Assembly (NCBI RefSeq): GCF_018257795.1
Contig: NZ_JAERJD010000003.1
Location: 1 to 64,000 of the forward strand
Length of the DNA: 64,000 bases
From: Citrobacter sp. JGM124
GTDB lineage: Bacteria > Pseudomonadota > Gammaproteobacteria > Enterobacterales > Enterobacteriaceae
Direction: 5' to 3'
Both the position numbers and the translations under genes were made by a program. Below the pieces are notes generated by a model. It was not told the origin of the DNA, searched no databases, and saw only the letters and a program-made list of their open reading frames with translations. Below, one piece after another: positions 50,301 through 59,792 of the stretch (position 1 is the first letter of the stretch; each line of letters begins with the position of its first letter).

Positions 50301-51269
50301 ATGGACTACCGTAAAATAATCAAAGAAGTAGGCCGTGGAAAGAATCATGCCAGGGATCTCGACTTTGCTACTGCACAACAGCTCTACAGCCAGATGCTAG
50401 GTGGGGAGGTTCCTGATCTTGAATTAGGTGCTATTTTGATTGCGTTGCGCATCAAGGGGGAAGGTGAAGAAGAACTGCGAGGTTTTTATGCGGCGATGCA
50501 GCAGCAGGTTATCAGTCTGACTCCCCCGATTGACAGACCAATGCCGATTGTTATCCCTTCCTACAATGGCGCCCGTAAGCAAGCCAATCTAACCCCACTA
50601 CTGGCGATGTTACTGAGTCAGCTAGGGTACCCAGTTGTGGTCCATGGGATCAGTACAGATGAAACCCGTGTTTTGACGGAAACTATTTTTAGGCTGTTAG
50701 GTATTCATCCTGTCGAGCATGGGGGACAGGCCCAGGCCGGGCTTGAAGCCAAACATCCTGTCTATATTCCTGTCAGTGTATTCTGCCCCCCCATGGAGCA
50801 CCAGTTGGCGTTACGCTGGAAAATGGGGGTCCGCAATAGTGCCCACACACTGGTAAAATTAGCGACTCCATTTATTGGTGATGCGGCATTACAACTCAGC
50901 AGTGTTTCGCACCCGGAATACTTGTCAAAAGTCGGTGCCTTTTTCATGCATACAGGAGGGCGGGCTTTACTGATGCAAGGCACCGAAGGGGAGGTTTATG
51001 CCAATCCATTACGCTGCCCACAAATCAATTTGGTTGACGGGCAGGGTATCGCTGTTTTAAGTGAAAAATTAACGAATTTTAATCCCCAGGATATTAGCCT
51101 GCCTGAAAGCAAAGATCCCCATATCACTGCTCGTTGGATTGAACGATGTGTTGCAGGGGTGGAAGTTATACCGGATTCATTAAAACAACAATTAGCTTGT
51201 TGTCTGGTGGCGACGGGTGAGGTGGAAACCCTGGAACAGGGGCTGGCCCGGGTAGCGGAAACGTTTTAA
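50301..51269 (+). CDS. ybiB: Nucleic-acid-binding TrpD2-like protein YbiB
   Basis: Homologue of anthranilate phosphoribosyltransferase (TrpD fold) that in E. coli binds DNA/RNA rather than making tryptophan, and is SOS-linked through dinG. 322 residues from the ATG at 50301 (MDYRKIIKEVGRGKNHARDL) after AAAGGAGAG, 13 bp downstream of dinG. IPSYNGARKQANLTPLLA and MGVRNSAHTLVKLATPF match E. coli YbiB. The longer frame to 50253 overlaps dinG and is not used. Confidence 0.95.
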   Translation: MDYRKIIKEVGRGKNHARDLDFATAQQLYSQMLGGEVPDLELGAILIALRIKGEGEEELRGFYAAMQQQVISLTPPIDRPMPIVIPSYNGARKQANLTPLLAMLLSQLGYPVVVHGISTDETRVLTETIFRLLGIHPVEHGGQAQAGLEAKHPVYIPVSVFCPPMEHQLALRWKMGVRNSAHTLVKLATPFIGDAALQLSSVSHPEYLSKVGAFFMHTGGRALLMQGTEGEVYANPLRCPQINLVDGQGIAVLSEKLTNFNPQDISLPESKDPHITARWIERCVAGVEVIPDSLKQQLACCLVATGEVETLEQGLARVAETF

Positions 51270-51280
51270 AGAGTGCAGAT

Positions 51281-51313
51281 AAAAAAAAGCCCATAGTCAT
51301 CATGAATATGGGC
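51281..51313 (-). terminator. Terminator of ybiJ
   Basis: On the minus strand GCCCATA/TATGGGC with an 11-nt loop followed by eight T, 89 bp after the ybiJ stop. Confidence 0.85.
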
Positions 51314-51401
51314 AATAAAAATAACAGTGGTTAACAAGGGTATATCGGGGTAGGGCAAACCTTAAAGAGCATCAGTCGACGGCCTTAAGGGTGGAACATC
51401 A

Positions 51402-51665
51402 TTACTGATAAATAACCGCGCTGCCGCTCATTTTTCCGTCTGTATCTGCGGAGGTTATCATATATGCTTTGGCGCCTGCGGCATCTGCTTTTGCGGCCAG
51501 TTTGGCTTCCAGTGAATCAAGGGTTGAGGCGTCAGTGGCGGCAACGCTACCAATAGCATGCAGATTGTGAGCCTGGGCTGAAGTCACCGGCTGTGCAGCA
51601 GCCATGGCACCAAATGAAGCAACGGAAAGCACCAAGGCTGCGACGGTATATTTCATAGTTTTCAT
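51402..51665 (-). CDS. ybiJ: DUF1471 (YhcN-family) periplasmic protein YbiJ
   Basis: Secreted small protein of 87 residues: signal peptide MKTMKYTVAALVLSVASFGA ending AMA after residue 22, then the DUF1471 domain (IGSVAATDASTLDSLEAKLA, AYMITSADTDGKMSGSAVIY). E. coli YbiJ is 86 residues, similar, and also follows ybiB. Paralogues (YhcN, BhsA, McbA) respond to stress and biofilm conditions. Start at ATG 51665 after AAGGA; a TTG six bases upstream is less likely. Confidence 0.9.
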   Translation of the reverse strand: MKTMKYTVAALVLSVASFGAMAAAQPVTSAQAHNLHAIGSVAATDASTLDSLEAKLAAKADAAGAKAYMITSADTDGKMSGSAVIYQ

Positions 51666-51671
51666 TATCAA

Positions 51672-52886
51672 TTCCTTCTGTAATCATATATTGAAATTAG
51701 GTGACGCTGTATTTCGTCTGTGTGGTTATCATGTCATTAAATAAGTGCGCCCGAAATCTAATATATTTGATGTCATGATTCAGTTTTTTTGAATGTCAGG
51801 TAATCTTTTTATTTGAACAGATTTGTGAGTTTTTATTTATTTAACTGACATAGAAATAGTAACACTAAAAAGTTATATGATAAGGGCACATGGAGTGTGA
51901 TGAAAAACATACCATAGCTATATGAAAATACCTGAAATGAAAAACTCGCGTGACAAATAAAGTGGGCAGCAAAGGGCTGCGGTAACGTGGCTAATACTGT
52001 AGGGGAAGACAATAATTAAAGCACGTAGGGTAAGGTAACCTTAATGGGAATTTTTTTTGATAACTGACTGTATAATCACCGCCATTGCTTACAACGCTTG
52101 TCGGTTTTGCTTTGTGCGTGAGTCCACCAGGCGGGGTACTATGAGTAAATCAGTATATTGGGATAAGAGTATTATATGCATTTTTATTGTTACGCATTTA
52201 ATTTAAATCATGCACTACTATCCGTCCTGATATTAGTGCTCGGGAGTTTGGTCAATGAATATAAAATATATCCAAAGACTATAGTTAAATTTGCTTTAAC
52301 GCATGAGGTGATTATTTAAGCTATTGTATGTATTATTCTTTGTGGTTGGCGATGTGTTTTTTTTATAGGTTGCGGAGAGTGTGCTGGTGGGCTTAAGGCA
52401 GGGTAAAACAGGGCAAAATCGTTAAGTGACAGACAGCATGTGTTTTTTATTAATAGAATTATTAGTCTCTACAGCATGTTTATTTAATGAAGACTGTGTC
52501 GGGGTTGTAAATTATCATAAAGTAGAATATAAGAGGTATTATTTATTCGGTGTGTACTCAGCATAATTTACAACACCTGTAGAACCTGGCTTAAATAGAC
52601 AGGTCATTATGAGTGACAATTGGTACTGTATTAGATTGTTTTTTATATCATTAAGTCATCCTGTTTTTTGTTGGCATGTTTTTATGGTTAAATAAAATTA
52701 GAGTTCTAGTGCGGCAGGGTGTTAATCATACTTTTTACTACAAATGAATTTTATGACTATTTACAATCATAACAGGCCCTTACCTGTTAAGGTGTGCCTT
52801 TTTATCTGTAATGACATTATTCCGGGGAGTAAAGAATTACAGTATTTAATTAACAGAACAGCATTAAATACAAGGATGTAATTTAT
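51672..52886. other. 1.2-kb AT-rich region without clear genes
   Basis: E. coli has ybiI, ybiX, fiu and mcbA in this place. None is recognisable here. The sequence is strongly AT-rich, with only short frames (for example 28 codons from ATG 52609) that I cannot support. It supplies the ybiJ and HTH-gene promoters at its ends. Possibly deletion debris or silenced foreign DNA. Confidence 0.55.
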
Positions 52887-53147
52887 ATGACTAACAGAGA
52901 AAAGCAGATACTGCAGCTTCTTAGAAACAATGTATTAATTCAGCAGCAGGAAATTGCTGAGGTTCTGGGGATCAGCCGATCAGCAGTGGCGGGGCATATT
53001 ATGAATTTGATAAGCAAAGGCTATATAAAAGGCCGGGGCTATATCCTGTCAGATCATCATACACTGACTGGCGAGACTATCGGAAAGGAGCCTGCGGGCT
53101 ATGTGTATTCTCATTCACTCTCTGTTTGTCTGATTCAGGGCAGTTAA
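52887..53147 (+). CDS. Orphan winged-helix protein, like the N-terminus of YeiI-type sugar kinases
   Basis: 86 residues. The first 56 (MTNREKQILQLLRNNVLIQQ, QEIAEVLGISRSAVAGHIMN, LISKGYIKGRGYILSD) closely resemble the helix-turn-helix that heads E. coli YeiI and related PfkB-family kinases. Where those proteins continue with the kinase (CVVVGAINMDI...), this one has an unrelated 30-residue tail and stops. Preceded by AAGGATGT with good spacing, so it is probably translated. It is either a truncated kinase gene or a free-standing regulator. No kinase pieces are visible in the 218 bp after it. Confidence 0.6.
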   Translation: MTNREKQILQLLRNNVLIQQQEIAEVLGISRSAVAGHIMNLISKGYIKGRGYILSDHHTLTGETIGKEPAGYVYSHSLSVCLIQGS

Positions 53148-53365
53148 ATGACATCATAATCCCGGCGGCGTTTAAGACTCTGCTTTGGGGAATGCCGGGA
53201 TAACGAGAGCACATGTCAGGGCAGTCAGAATAGCAGATGTCCGGTATGGGAAAAGGCATCAGTATATGGGAAGAATAGCCTTAATTATGGCTTAATCATC
53301 GGCGATGTATTTACCCGAACTCAAGAGCGGGGTATCTTACGCGACCCAACCAGGAGAAGCTTTTA

Positions 53366-54325
53366 ATGAAAACCCCCGCTGCGACTAAACCCGGCCTGCA
53401 TCCCCGCAACCGCCATCGTAACCGCTATGACTTTGCCGAACTGAAGCAGGCTAATCCCGCACTGACGGACTTTTTACGTCCAGGGCCTCACGGGCAAATT
53501 ACGCTTGATTTCGCTAACCCACTTGCGGTTAAAGCACTTAATCAGGCATTGCTGGCTCATTTTTACCAAGTCAGTGCCTGGGATATTCCAGAAGGGTTCT
53601 TGTGTCCCCCCGTTCCCGGGCGTGCTGATTATCTGCATCACCTGGCTGATTTACTCGGGGAAGACAGTGCGGGGGTTATTCCTTCCCAGGCATCGATACT
53701 GGATATTGGTACAGGGGCTAACTGTATCTATCCGTTGATTGGACAGCATGAGTATGGCTGGCGTTTTACCGGTTCAGAAACTGATGCTGACGCATTACGA
53801 AATGCATCCCGTATTCTGGAAGCGAATCCTGAATTGCAACGCATGATCCGTCTGCGACGTCAGAAGAACAGTCAGCAAATATTTGCGGGTATTATTCATA
53901 AAAATGATCTCTATGATGCGACATTGTGCAATCCCCCTTTCCATGATTCTGAACAAAGTGCCAGGGAAGGAAGTGAACGCAAACGGCGTCATCTTGGACA
54001 GGATGTGCAGGGCAGCCTGAATTTTGGTGGTCGGCAACAAGAGCTATGGTGTGAAGGGGGGGAAGTCGCCTTTATTAGTCAGATGATTAATGAGAGTCGT
54101 TCCTTCGGTCTCCAGGTTCGTTGGTTTACTTCACTGGTCTCTAAAGGGGAACATCTCCCTGTGCTGTACCGTGCGATGCAGGAAGCGGGGGTCGTCAAGG
54201 TTGTCAAAAAAGAGATGGCCCAAGGGCAAAAACAGAGTCGCTTTATTGCCTGGAGTTTTATGGATGATGCGCAACGTGTTCGCTGGGCGAAGCGTCGAAT
54301 CGTATCAGCGACTAGCCCTGAATAA
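53366..54325 (+). CDS. rlmF: 23S rRNA (adenine1618-N6)-methyltransferase RlmF
   Basis: SAM-dependent methyltransferase of 319 residues (E. coli 308). [20 protein letters not shown] at the N-terminus, SAM loop [14 protein letters not shown], the catalytic NPPF in [12 protein letters not shown], and [13 protein letters not shown]. Start preceded by AGGAGAAG. Same position before glnQ as in E. coli, though ybiO is missing. Confidence 0.95.
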   Translation: MKTPAATKPGLHPRNRHRNRYDFAELKQANPALTDFLRPGPHGQITLDFANPLAVKALNQALLAHFYQVSAWDIPEGFLCPPVPGRADYLHHLADLLGEDSAGVIPSQASILDIGTGANCIYPLIGQHEYGWRFTGSETDADALRNASRILEANPELQRMIRLRRQKNSQQIFAGIIHKNDLYDATLCNPPFHDSEQSAREGSERKRRHLGQDVQGSLNFGGRQQELWCEGGEVAFISQMINESRSFGLQVRWFTSLVSKGEHLPVLYRAMQEAGVVKVVKKEMAQGQKQSRFIAWSFMDDAQRVRWAKRRIVSATSPE

Positions 54326-54437
54326 GTACTAACTTAAATCAGGACTAGTCAGCAAGACATTGATGGGTGAGCAGACTATTGTCGTTTTACCCATCTTGCC
54401 CAAAACAAGTCAGCAGACTTGCTGTAAATGGGCGGGT

Positions 54438-55160
54438 CTACAACACGTGTTGTAAAAACTCACGTAAGCGATGGCTCGGAGGATTATCAATAAGCTGTTG
54501 CGGGTCACCATCTTCAGCAATACGACCCTTATCAATAAAGATCAAACGCGAAGCTACTTTAGCCGCAAATCCAACTTCATGCGTAACGATAACCATCGTC
54601 ATGCCTTCTTCCGCCAAATCCTGCATGACTTTTAACACTTCATGACGCAGTTCCGGGTCAAGGGCAGAGGTGGGTTCGTCAAACAGCATCAGCTTAGGTT
54701 TCACTGCCAGCGCACGGGCAATCGCGACACGCTGTTGTTGCCCCCCGGAGAGTTCAGAAGGGTAGTGATTAGCCCTTTCAGCAAGACCCACTTTAGCCAG
54801 TAGCTCTTTTGCCAGTTTATCGGCCTCAGCTTTACTCATACCACGGACACGAAGCGGGCCGAAAGCAACGTTTTCCAGTGCTGTCAGGTGTGGGAACAGG
54901 TAAAACTGTTGGAATACCATCCCCGCTTCCTGACGGATCAGCCTGTCATCTACCTTGGGATCGTTAACCTTCAAGCCGTCAACGATTAAATCGCCGCTGG
55001 TTATCTCTTCCAGTTTGTTGATACAGCGCAGCAAAGTAGACTTACCGGAACCGCTGGGGCCGATAATAACCACCACTTCACCTTGATTAATGTTCAGGTC
55101 AATATTATGTAGCACTTGCGTTTGACCAAAGTGCTTAGAGACATTTTTAAATTCAATCAC
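54438..55160 (-). CDS. glnQ: Glutamine ABC transporter ATPase GlnQ
   Basis: ATPase of the GlnHPQ importer, 240 residues as in E. coli. Walker A GPSGSGKS at 34-41, signature [13 protein letters not shown], Walker [14 protein letters not shown]. Its ATG overlaps the glnP stop by 4 bp. Last gene of glnHPQ. Confidence 0.97.
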   Translation of the reverse strand: MIEFKNVSKHFGQTQVLHNIDLNINQGEVVVIIGPSGSGKSTLLRCINKLEEITSGDLIVDGLKVNDPKVDDRLIRQEAGMVFQQFYLFPHLTALENVAFGPLRVRGMSKAEADKLAKELLAKVGLAERANHYPSELSGGQQQRVAIARALAVKPKLMLFDEPTSALDPELRHEVLKVMQDLAEEGMTMVIVTHEVGFAAKVASRLIFIDKGRIAEDGDPQQLIDNPPSHRLREFLQHVL

Positions 55161-55816
55161 AGGATCTTCATCCTTCCTTCAAGGCGACGCAGCACGAAGC
55201 TCAGTACCAAAGTAATAATCAGATAGAAGACCGCAACGGCACTCCAAATCTCCAGGGCGCGGAAGTTACCAGCAATAATCTCCTGTCCTTGACGAGTCAG
55301 TTCTGCCACACCGATAACAATAAACAGTGAGGTATCTTTGATACTGATAATCCACTGGTTTCCTAATGGTGGAAGCATACGCCGCAGGGCCAGTGGCATA
55401 ATGACATGGCGAATCGTTTCACGCTTTGATAAGCCTAATGCAAGGCCTGCTTCCTGGAAACCTTTATGAATTGAGAGCACTGCACCGCGGGTTATTTCCG
55501 CAATATAGGCACCAGAGTTTATCATGATGGTTACCACAGCAGCACTTATTGGATCTATACGTAGATCTGCAAAAGCCATTGGTAAGGCAAAATAGATAAA
55601 CATAACTTGCACAACAATGGGTGTGCCACGGATTACTTCAATAAATACGAGGGCGATATGGTTGGTTATCCAGCCACCATAGATACGAGCAAAGCCTGCC
55701 ACCAAACCTATTACTAAACCGCCACATAACCCAAGGATGGAGATCCAAAGGGTCATTTTGGCACCTTCTAGTAAAATGGGAATTGCCGGCCAGATGGCAC
55801 TCCAATCAAACTGCAT
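55157..55816 (-). CDS. glnP: Glutamine ABC transporter permease GlnP
   Basis: Membrane subunit, 219 residues from the ATG at 55816 ([19 protein letters not shown]), the E. coli length; ten extra upstream codons are not used. Five hydrophobic segments and the polar amino acid permease loop [20 protein letters not shown]. Confidence 0.97.
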   Translation of the reverse strand: MQFDWSAIWPAIPILLEGAKMTLWISILGLCGGLVIGLVAGFARIYGGWITNHIALVFIEVIRGTPIVVQVMFIYFALPMAFADLRIDPISAAVVTIMINSGAYIAEITRGAVLSIHKGFQEAGLALGLSKRETIRHVIMPLALRRMLPPLGNQWIISIKDTSLFIVIGVAELTRQGQEIIAGNFRALEIWSAVAVFYLIITLVLSFVLRRLEGRMKIL

Positions 55817-55895
55817 GATGTATTCCTGTTTTCTACCGTAGTTCAAATGATAAGGGGCGAAAAACGCCCCTCAGGTGCTACTTAATAAATTATTA

Positions 55896-56642
55896 TTATT
55901 TTGGTTCAGTACCAAACCATTTTTTATAGATTTCGTTATAGGTTCCGTTAGCTTTAATGGTTTTAAGTGCTTCGTTAATTTTCAGACGTAATTCATCACT
56001 TCCTTTTGGCATCGCAATACCGTACTGCTGTGCCTCCAGAGAATTGCCAACGGCTTTAAACTTGCCGTTTCCAGCAGTCTGGATGAAATAGAGAATATTT
56101 GGTGTGTCATGCAGAACCGCATCAGCACGACCGGTTGCGAGTTCCATATAAGCATTATCAATGTTCGGGAACTGACGCAGGTCTTTAGTTTTGATGTTCG
56201 CTTTTGCGTAATCTACCGAACCTGTACCGCTTTTGACGGCGACAACTTTACCGTTCAGATCCGCTGCGCTTTTAACATCATTGTTGTTCTCTTTAACCAT
56301 TACCAGCAGACCGCTTCTGTAGTAACCGTCAGAAAAATCTATCGCTTTTTCGCGCTCTGGAGTGATGGTGATACCCGCCAGGGCCACGTCAACGTTTTTG
56401 GTTTGAAGCGCGGGGATAATACCACTGAAATCCATAGGTTTCAGGCTGTATTCTACTTTTAATTCTTTCGCGATAGCGTCCCATAAATCGATATCAAAAC
56501 CGACATATTTATCGCCTTGTTTAAACTCAAAAGGAACAAAGGCGGTGTCTGTCGCGACGATCAATTTCTTGTCCGCAGCATGGGAAGAGACAGCAAAGGC
56601 AAGTGTGAGTGCAGCCAAAGACACTTTCAAAATCGACTTCAT
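55896..56642 (-). CDS. glnH: Glutamine-binding protein GlnH
   Basis: Periplasmic binding protein, 248 residues. Signal peptide [22 protein letters not shown], cleaved after residue 22; mature part begins [38 protein letters not shown] and the ligand-binding [17 protein letters not shown] stretch are present. First gene of glnHPQ; NtrC-type sites lie upstream. Start at ATG 56642, after AAAGGAAATG. Confidence 0.97.
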   Translation of the reverse strand: MKSILKVSLAALTLAFAVSSHAADKKLIVATDTAFVPFEFKQGDKYVGFDIDLWDAIAKELKVEYSLKPMDFSGIIPALQTKNVDVALAGITITPEREKAIDFSDGYYRSGLLVMVKENNNDVKSAADLNGKVVAVKSGTGSVDYAKANIKTKDLRQFPNIDNAYMELATGRADAVLHDTPNILYFIQTAGNGKFKAVGNSLEAQQYGIAMPKGSDELRLKINEALKTIKANGTYNEIYKKWFGTEPK

Positions 56643-56695
56643 AGCATTTCCTTTGTTAATCACGGGGCTATCCCCTTACGTAAGCCTGCACACCA

Positions 56696-56711
56696 TGAAA
56701 TAATCGTGCCA
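56696..56711 (-). promoter_or_regulatory. Sigma-54-like promoter candidate of glnH
   Basis: Minus strand TGGCACG-N4-TTTCA. The -24 element is perfect; the -12 element differs from TTGCA at the G. It lies about 55 bp upstream of glnH, near where E. coli has its sigma-54 promoter. Confidence 0.45.
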
Positions 56712-57408
56712 GATTTACAACTTGCTGTTTTGCAAGGATGCGAATTTGTAACATTGTACTATACAGGTTGCAAGCTCATGATGATGCACTGAAATGGTGC
56801 CACATATTGGTGCAATAAACTGAATAACAGGGTTAAAACTAGTTTTACCCCGAAATGAGGGGGGAAAACAATTTATATTTGACGTTTTTATGAAGTCATT
56901 GCTACAAATGTTTAACAAAAGCTAAATTAAACCCACCGCGAACGCACTGTTTTGGTGCGCTTTTTATTTCATCAAAATGGGTGACATCATGAACGGGTGG
57001 CTGATATTTGTTCAATTTTGATTTTATATATTGGATAATATCCAGAGTATCATGCTCATATTGTCCTGACAGACAATATTCAGCAGCATATTCCACCATG
57101 ATAAAAATGGGTTAATGCCCTGAAATGGAACCGTCACGGTCCATGATAGCACACTGCACGACATCGGTTTCCTCATTCACTGCCACGGCACACAGCCAGC
57201 CTGAGTGTATTGCCTGTGTGGCTGGGTTTTGCAACCCGGCTATTTTATGTCTGTGCGTTAATTAATGGTAATAAATACCAGCTCAGTTTACTCATGGCAT
57301 GTATGTGATCGGATAATAAAGCAGCCTGTTAATTCATTGCCTTTCATTATTGATTGTCTGAACCGAACCATCAGCCTGCTATCACCCCAGGCTGATTATC
57401 TGTAATTC
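56712..57408. other. Region between glnH and rhtA (dps position)
   Basis: E. coli has dps here; I find no Dps-like frame on either strand. A 65-codon minus-strand frame (56902-57099) has no recognisable domain and no clear ribosome site. Apart from the NtrC sites I see nothing to name; a hairpin ATCAGCCTG/CAGGCTGAT (57370-57396) follows rhtA. Confidence 0.5.
56786..56813 (-). promoter_or_regulatory. NtrC binding sites upstream of glnH
   Basis: GCACTGAAATGGTGC (56786-56800) fits the NtrC enhancer pattern GCAC-N6-GGTGC exactly; GCCACATATTGGTGC (56799-56813) fits it in the right half. They are 75-120 bp upstream of the sigma-54-like element, the usual enhancer distance. Confidence 0.65.
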
Positions 57409-58296
57409 TCAATTGACATTCACTTCGGTAATGCGGGATTCACGCTGCATTGTTAGCGTTGAACCTGCGGAAGCGACAATGATAAAAAAGAGAGCGATCC
57501 ATTGAATAAAAGTAAGATGCTCACCTAAGAAGAGAATGCCGGATATGGCCGCTAGGGCAGGCTCCACACTCATGAGTGTTCCGAAGGTGCGTGTAGGAAG
57601 GCGGGTCAGTGCCACCATTTCCAGGGAGTATGGAAGTGCAGTCGACAGAATGGCAATGGTCAGACCCAGGGGGAAAATAGCCCAGGTGAATATTGAACTA
57701 TCGGCCTCAAATGCTCCCAATGGAACAAATATGATGGCAGCAATCAGGGAGCCTGCCGCCACGGTGGCGGGGCCGTGTTCAGCCCCGGCTTTTTGTCCGG
57801 CGATAATATAAATAGCCCAGCATGCCCCAGCCCCTAATGCATAAGCCGCGCCACTGAGATCCACATGGGTGATATTGTTCCCCAGGGGTAAGAGAAACCA
57901 CAACCCGACTACGGCTAAAATGACCCAGATAAAATCCACCGCACGGCGGGATGCAAACAGGGCAACGGCTAGCGGGCCGGTAAATTCCAGGGCGACAGCC
58001 ACACCCAGTGGGATCGTTTTTAGTGATAAATAGAAAAGGTAATTCATCGATCCCAGTGCCAGGCCGTAAAACAGGAGTGGTACACGTTGTTGTGGCTGAA
58101 AACGCAAACGCCAGGGTTTGAAAATGATCACCAGGATAAGTGTACCCAGCCCAAGGCGTATTGCAGTGACTCCCTGGGGGCCCACGAGTGGAAAGAGGGT
58201 TTTTGCCAGGGCTGCTCCTCCCTGAATTGAAATCATTGAGATAAAGAGTAAGACTATTGGTAACCAGCGGGGCATTCTGTTTGTCGTGAAGATCAT
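57409..58296 (-). CDS. rhtA: Threonine/homoserine exporter RhtA
   Basis: DMT-superfamily exporter with two EamA halves and ten membrane spans; 295 residues, the E. coli length. ISIQGGAALAKTLFPLVGPQ, FTGPLAVALFASRRAVDF and ALPYSLEMVALTRLPTRTFG are characteristic. Divergent from ompX, as in E. coli. Confidence 0.95.
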   Translation of the reverse strand: MIFTTNRMPRWLPIVLLFISMISIQGGAALAKTLFPLVGPQGVTAIRLGLGTLILVIIFKPWRLRFQPQQRVPLLFYGLALGSMNYLFYLSLKTIPLGVAVALEFTGPLAVALFASRRAVDFIWVILAVVGLWFLLPLGNNITHVDLSGAAYALGAGACWAIYIIAGQKAGAEHGPATVAAGSLIAAIIFVPLGAFEADSSIFTWAIFPLGLTIAILSTALPYSLEMVALTRLPTRTFGTLMSVEPALAAISGILFLGEHLTFIQWIALFFIIVASAGSTLTMQRESRITEVNVN

Positions 58297-58657
58297 GGTG
58301 ATCCTGTTAAATCTATTGTCAGGAAATAATAAAAACTTTAGCCATTTTAAATGATTAAAACCGGAATTGATGGGATTAATTCATGATATTTTTTCGTGTC
58401 ACTGGAGCGGTTCGTTTTGTTCGTATTTTATACTGAATGATTTCAGATTCGTCTGAATGATAGATGCCAGTTATTATTAAATAATGAACCAAAAAGGAAA
58501 AAAATCCCGGAAATTTAGTGACATAATTGTTAGTTGAAATGTTATGTTACATGATGGGAGGCGTTAGACAACACAAATTACGAAGAGTTTCTCAAAAAAA
58601 TTTGCTATATTTAGTACTAAGTTTTGTATGGACTAATTTGGATTTTTTGAGGTCATT
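58297..58657. promoter_or_regulatory. rhtA/ompX divergent promoter region
   Basis: 361 AT-rich bp with no gene. An extended -10, TGCTATATT (58603-58611), is well placed for ompX, giving a leader of about 40 nt. Confidence 0.45.
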
Positions 58658-59167
58658 ATGAAAAAAATTGCATGTCTTTCAGCTCTGGCTTGTGTTTTAA
58701 CTCTTTCCGTAGGTACTGCTTCCGCTGTCACTAGCACCGTTACCGGTGGTTATGCTCAAGGCGACATGAAAGGGGAACAAAACAAAGCTAAAGGCTTCAA
58801 CCTGAAATATCGCTATGAGAACGAAAGCCCACTGGGTTATATCGGTTCTTTTACCTATATTGAAAAACACGACACCAGCAATGATGTTTACAGCAAAGGC
58901 CAGTACTACGGTTTCACCGGTGGCCCTGCTTACCGTATTAATGACTGGGTAAGTGCTTATGGTGTTATCGGCCTGGGTTACGGCAAATTCCAGACTGTGA
59001 AAGATGTCGTTGAACACCACTCTGACACTGGTTACGGCTTCTCTTACGGTGCTGGTTTGCAGTTCAACCCAATGGAACACGTTGCACTGGACTTCTCCTA
59101 TGAGCAGAGCCGTGTACATCATACTGACGTTGGTACTTGGGTTGTCGGTGCTGGCTATAGCTTCTAA
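58658..59167 (+). CDS. ompX: Outer-membrane protein OmpX
   Basis: Eight-stranded beta-barrel of the Ail/OmpX family, 169 residues. Signal peptide cleaved after TASA (residue 23); strands alternate polar and aromatic residues (GFNLKYRYENESPLGYIGSF, HVALDFSYEQSRV) and the protein ends in the barrel signature WVVGAGYSF with terminal Phe. OmpX affects adhesion and envelope stress. Strong terminator downstream. Confidence 0.97.
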   Translation: MKKIACLSALACVLTLSVGTASAVTSTVTGGYAQGDMKGEQNKAKGFNLKYRYENESPLGYIGSFTYIEKHDTSNDVYSKGQYYGFTGGPAYRINDWVSAYGVIGLGYGKFQTVKDVVEHHSDTGYGFSYGAGLQFNPMEHVALDFSYEQSRVHHTDVGTWVVGAGYSF

Positions 59168-59225
59168 TTCATCTTTAACGATGGCATGAAGACGCCGCAG
59201 AGATGCGGATAACAAAATAATTTTC

Positions 59226-59262
59226 ACACCCTGTAAACGCTTTGTTTACAGGGTGTTTTTTT
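59226..59262 (+). terminator. Terminator of ompX
   Basis: A perfect 13-bp stem, ACACCCTGTAAAC/GTTTACAGGGTGT, loop of five, then six or more T. Confidence 0.95.
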
Positions 59263-59436
59263 ATGTCAGGCATTTGCTCAGGTCTTCTAACAACCATTCT
59301 TTTTACTCAAAGTGTAAAGGGTATGCTGGTATTGGTACGACAAGAATAACTGAATTTGGCTTATGGCAGGATCAGGCTATTAATTACAGGCAGGGGTGAT
59401 GGTCAGGCAGAAAACGTCAGGCTCATGACAGGAGCC

Positions 59437-59459
59437 CACCGGGCTAATTCAGCCCGGTG
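59437..59459 (-). terminator. Hairpin after mntS
   Basis: CACCGGGCT/AGCCCGGTG with a 5-nt loop directly after the mntS stop on the minus strand; no T run. Confidence 0.6.
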
Positions 59460-59591
59460 TTATGCTTGTTCCTCATCCTGCTGGCGAGGGGTTTTCTGAG
59501 ACAGATAATTACAGATTGCGGTCAATAACATCAGTCTGTTTTGGAAAGGTGAGTTGATAAACATGCTTAAATGCCTCTTTACTGTGTTCAT
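59460..59591 (-). CDS. mntS: Manganese-responsive small protein MntS
   Basis: A 43-residue basic protein: MNTVKRHLSMFINSPFQNRL, then MLLTAICNYLSQKTPRQQ and DEEQA. E. coli MntS (42 residues) shares the N-terminal MN--KR, the SPF--RLMLL core and the Gln/Lys-rich tail, and also lies next to mntR in opposite orientation. MntS raises intracellular manganese by limiting its export, and is repressed by MntR-Mn. The gene runs from ATG 59591 to TAA at 59460. Two MntR-like boxes lie between it and mntR. Confidence 0.85.
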   Translation of the reverse strand: MNTVKRHLSMFINSPFQNRLMLLTAICNYLSQKTPRQQDEEQA

Positions 59592-59665
59592 AAGTGCCCC
59601 CGGAGTGATTGTGGGCTGACTTTCTTATCCTAATCATCGCAACTGGATGACTGTGTTATATACAG

Positions 59666-59700
59666 GTATAGCACGAGCTATACTTTATAGCTATGGCTAT
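59666..59700. promoter_or_regulatory. Tandem MntR-like boxes
   Basis: GTATAGC-ACGA-GCTATAC (59666-59683, perfect 7-4-7 palindrome) and ATAGC-TATG-GCTAT (59687-59700, 5-4-5). Both follow the E. coli MntR pattern ATAGC-N4-GCTAT. Centres are 19 bp apart, about two helical turns, so two dimers could sit on the same face. Confidence 0.65.
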
Positions 59701-59792
59701 TTCTGGTTTTTTTTGTAGATATGCGATGCTGGTTTACAATGGTGGCTTATGTTGTCATACGACGACACGAAGTGACTGGAAGAGGAAGCATT

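Noticed and set aside
52609-52695. 28-codon frame MSDNWYCIRLFFIS...
   Set aside because: Too short and unsupported by conservation or a good ribosome site.
56902-57099. 65-codon minus-strand frame in the dps gap
   Set aside because: No similarity to Dps or anything I know, and no clear Shine-Dalgarno sequence.
57370-57396. Hairpin as rhtA terminator
   Set aside because: Good stem but no T run on the minus strand; left as a note only.
58697-59227. 176-codon frame antisense to ompX
   Set aside because: Long antisense frames are common over highly expressed genes with biased codons; ompX is clearly the real gene.
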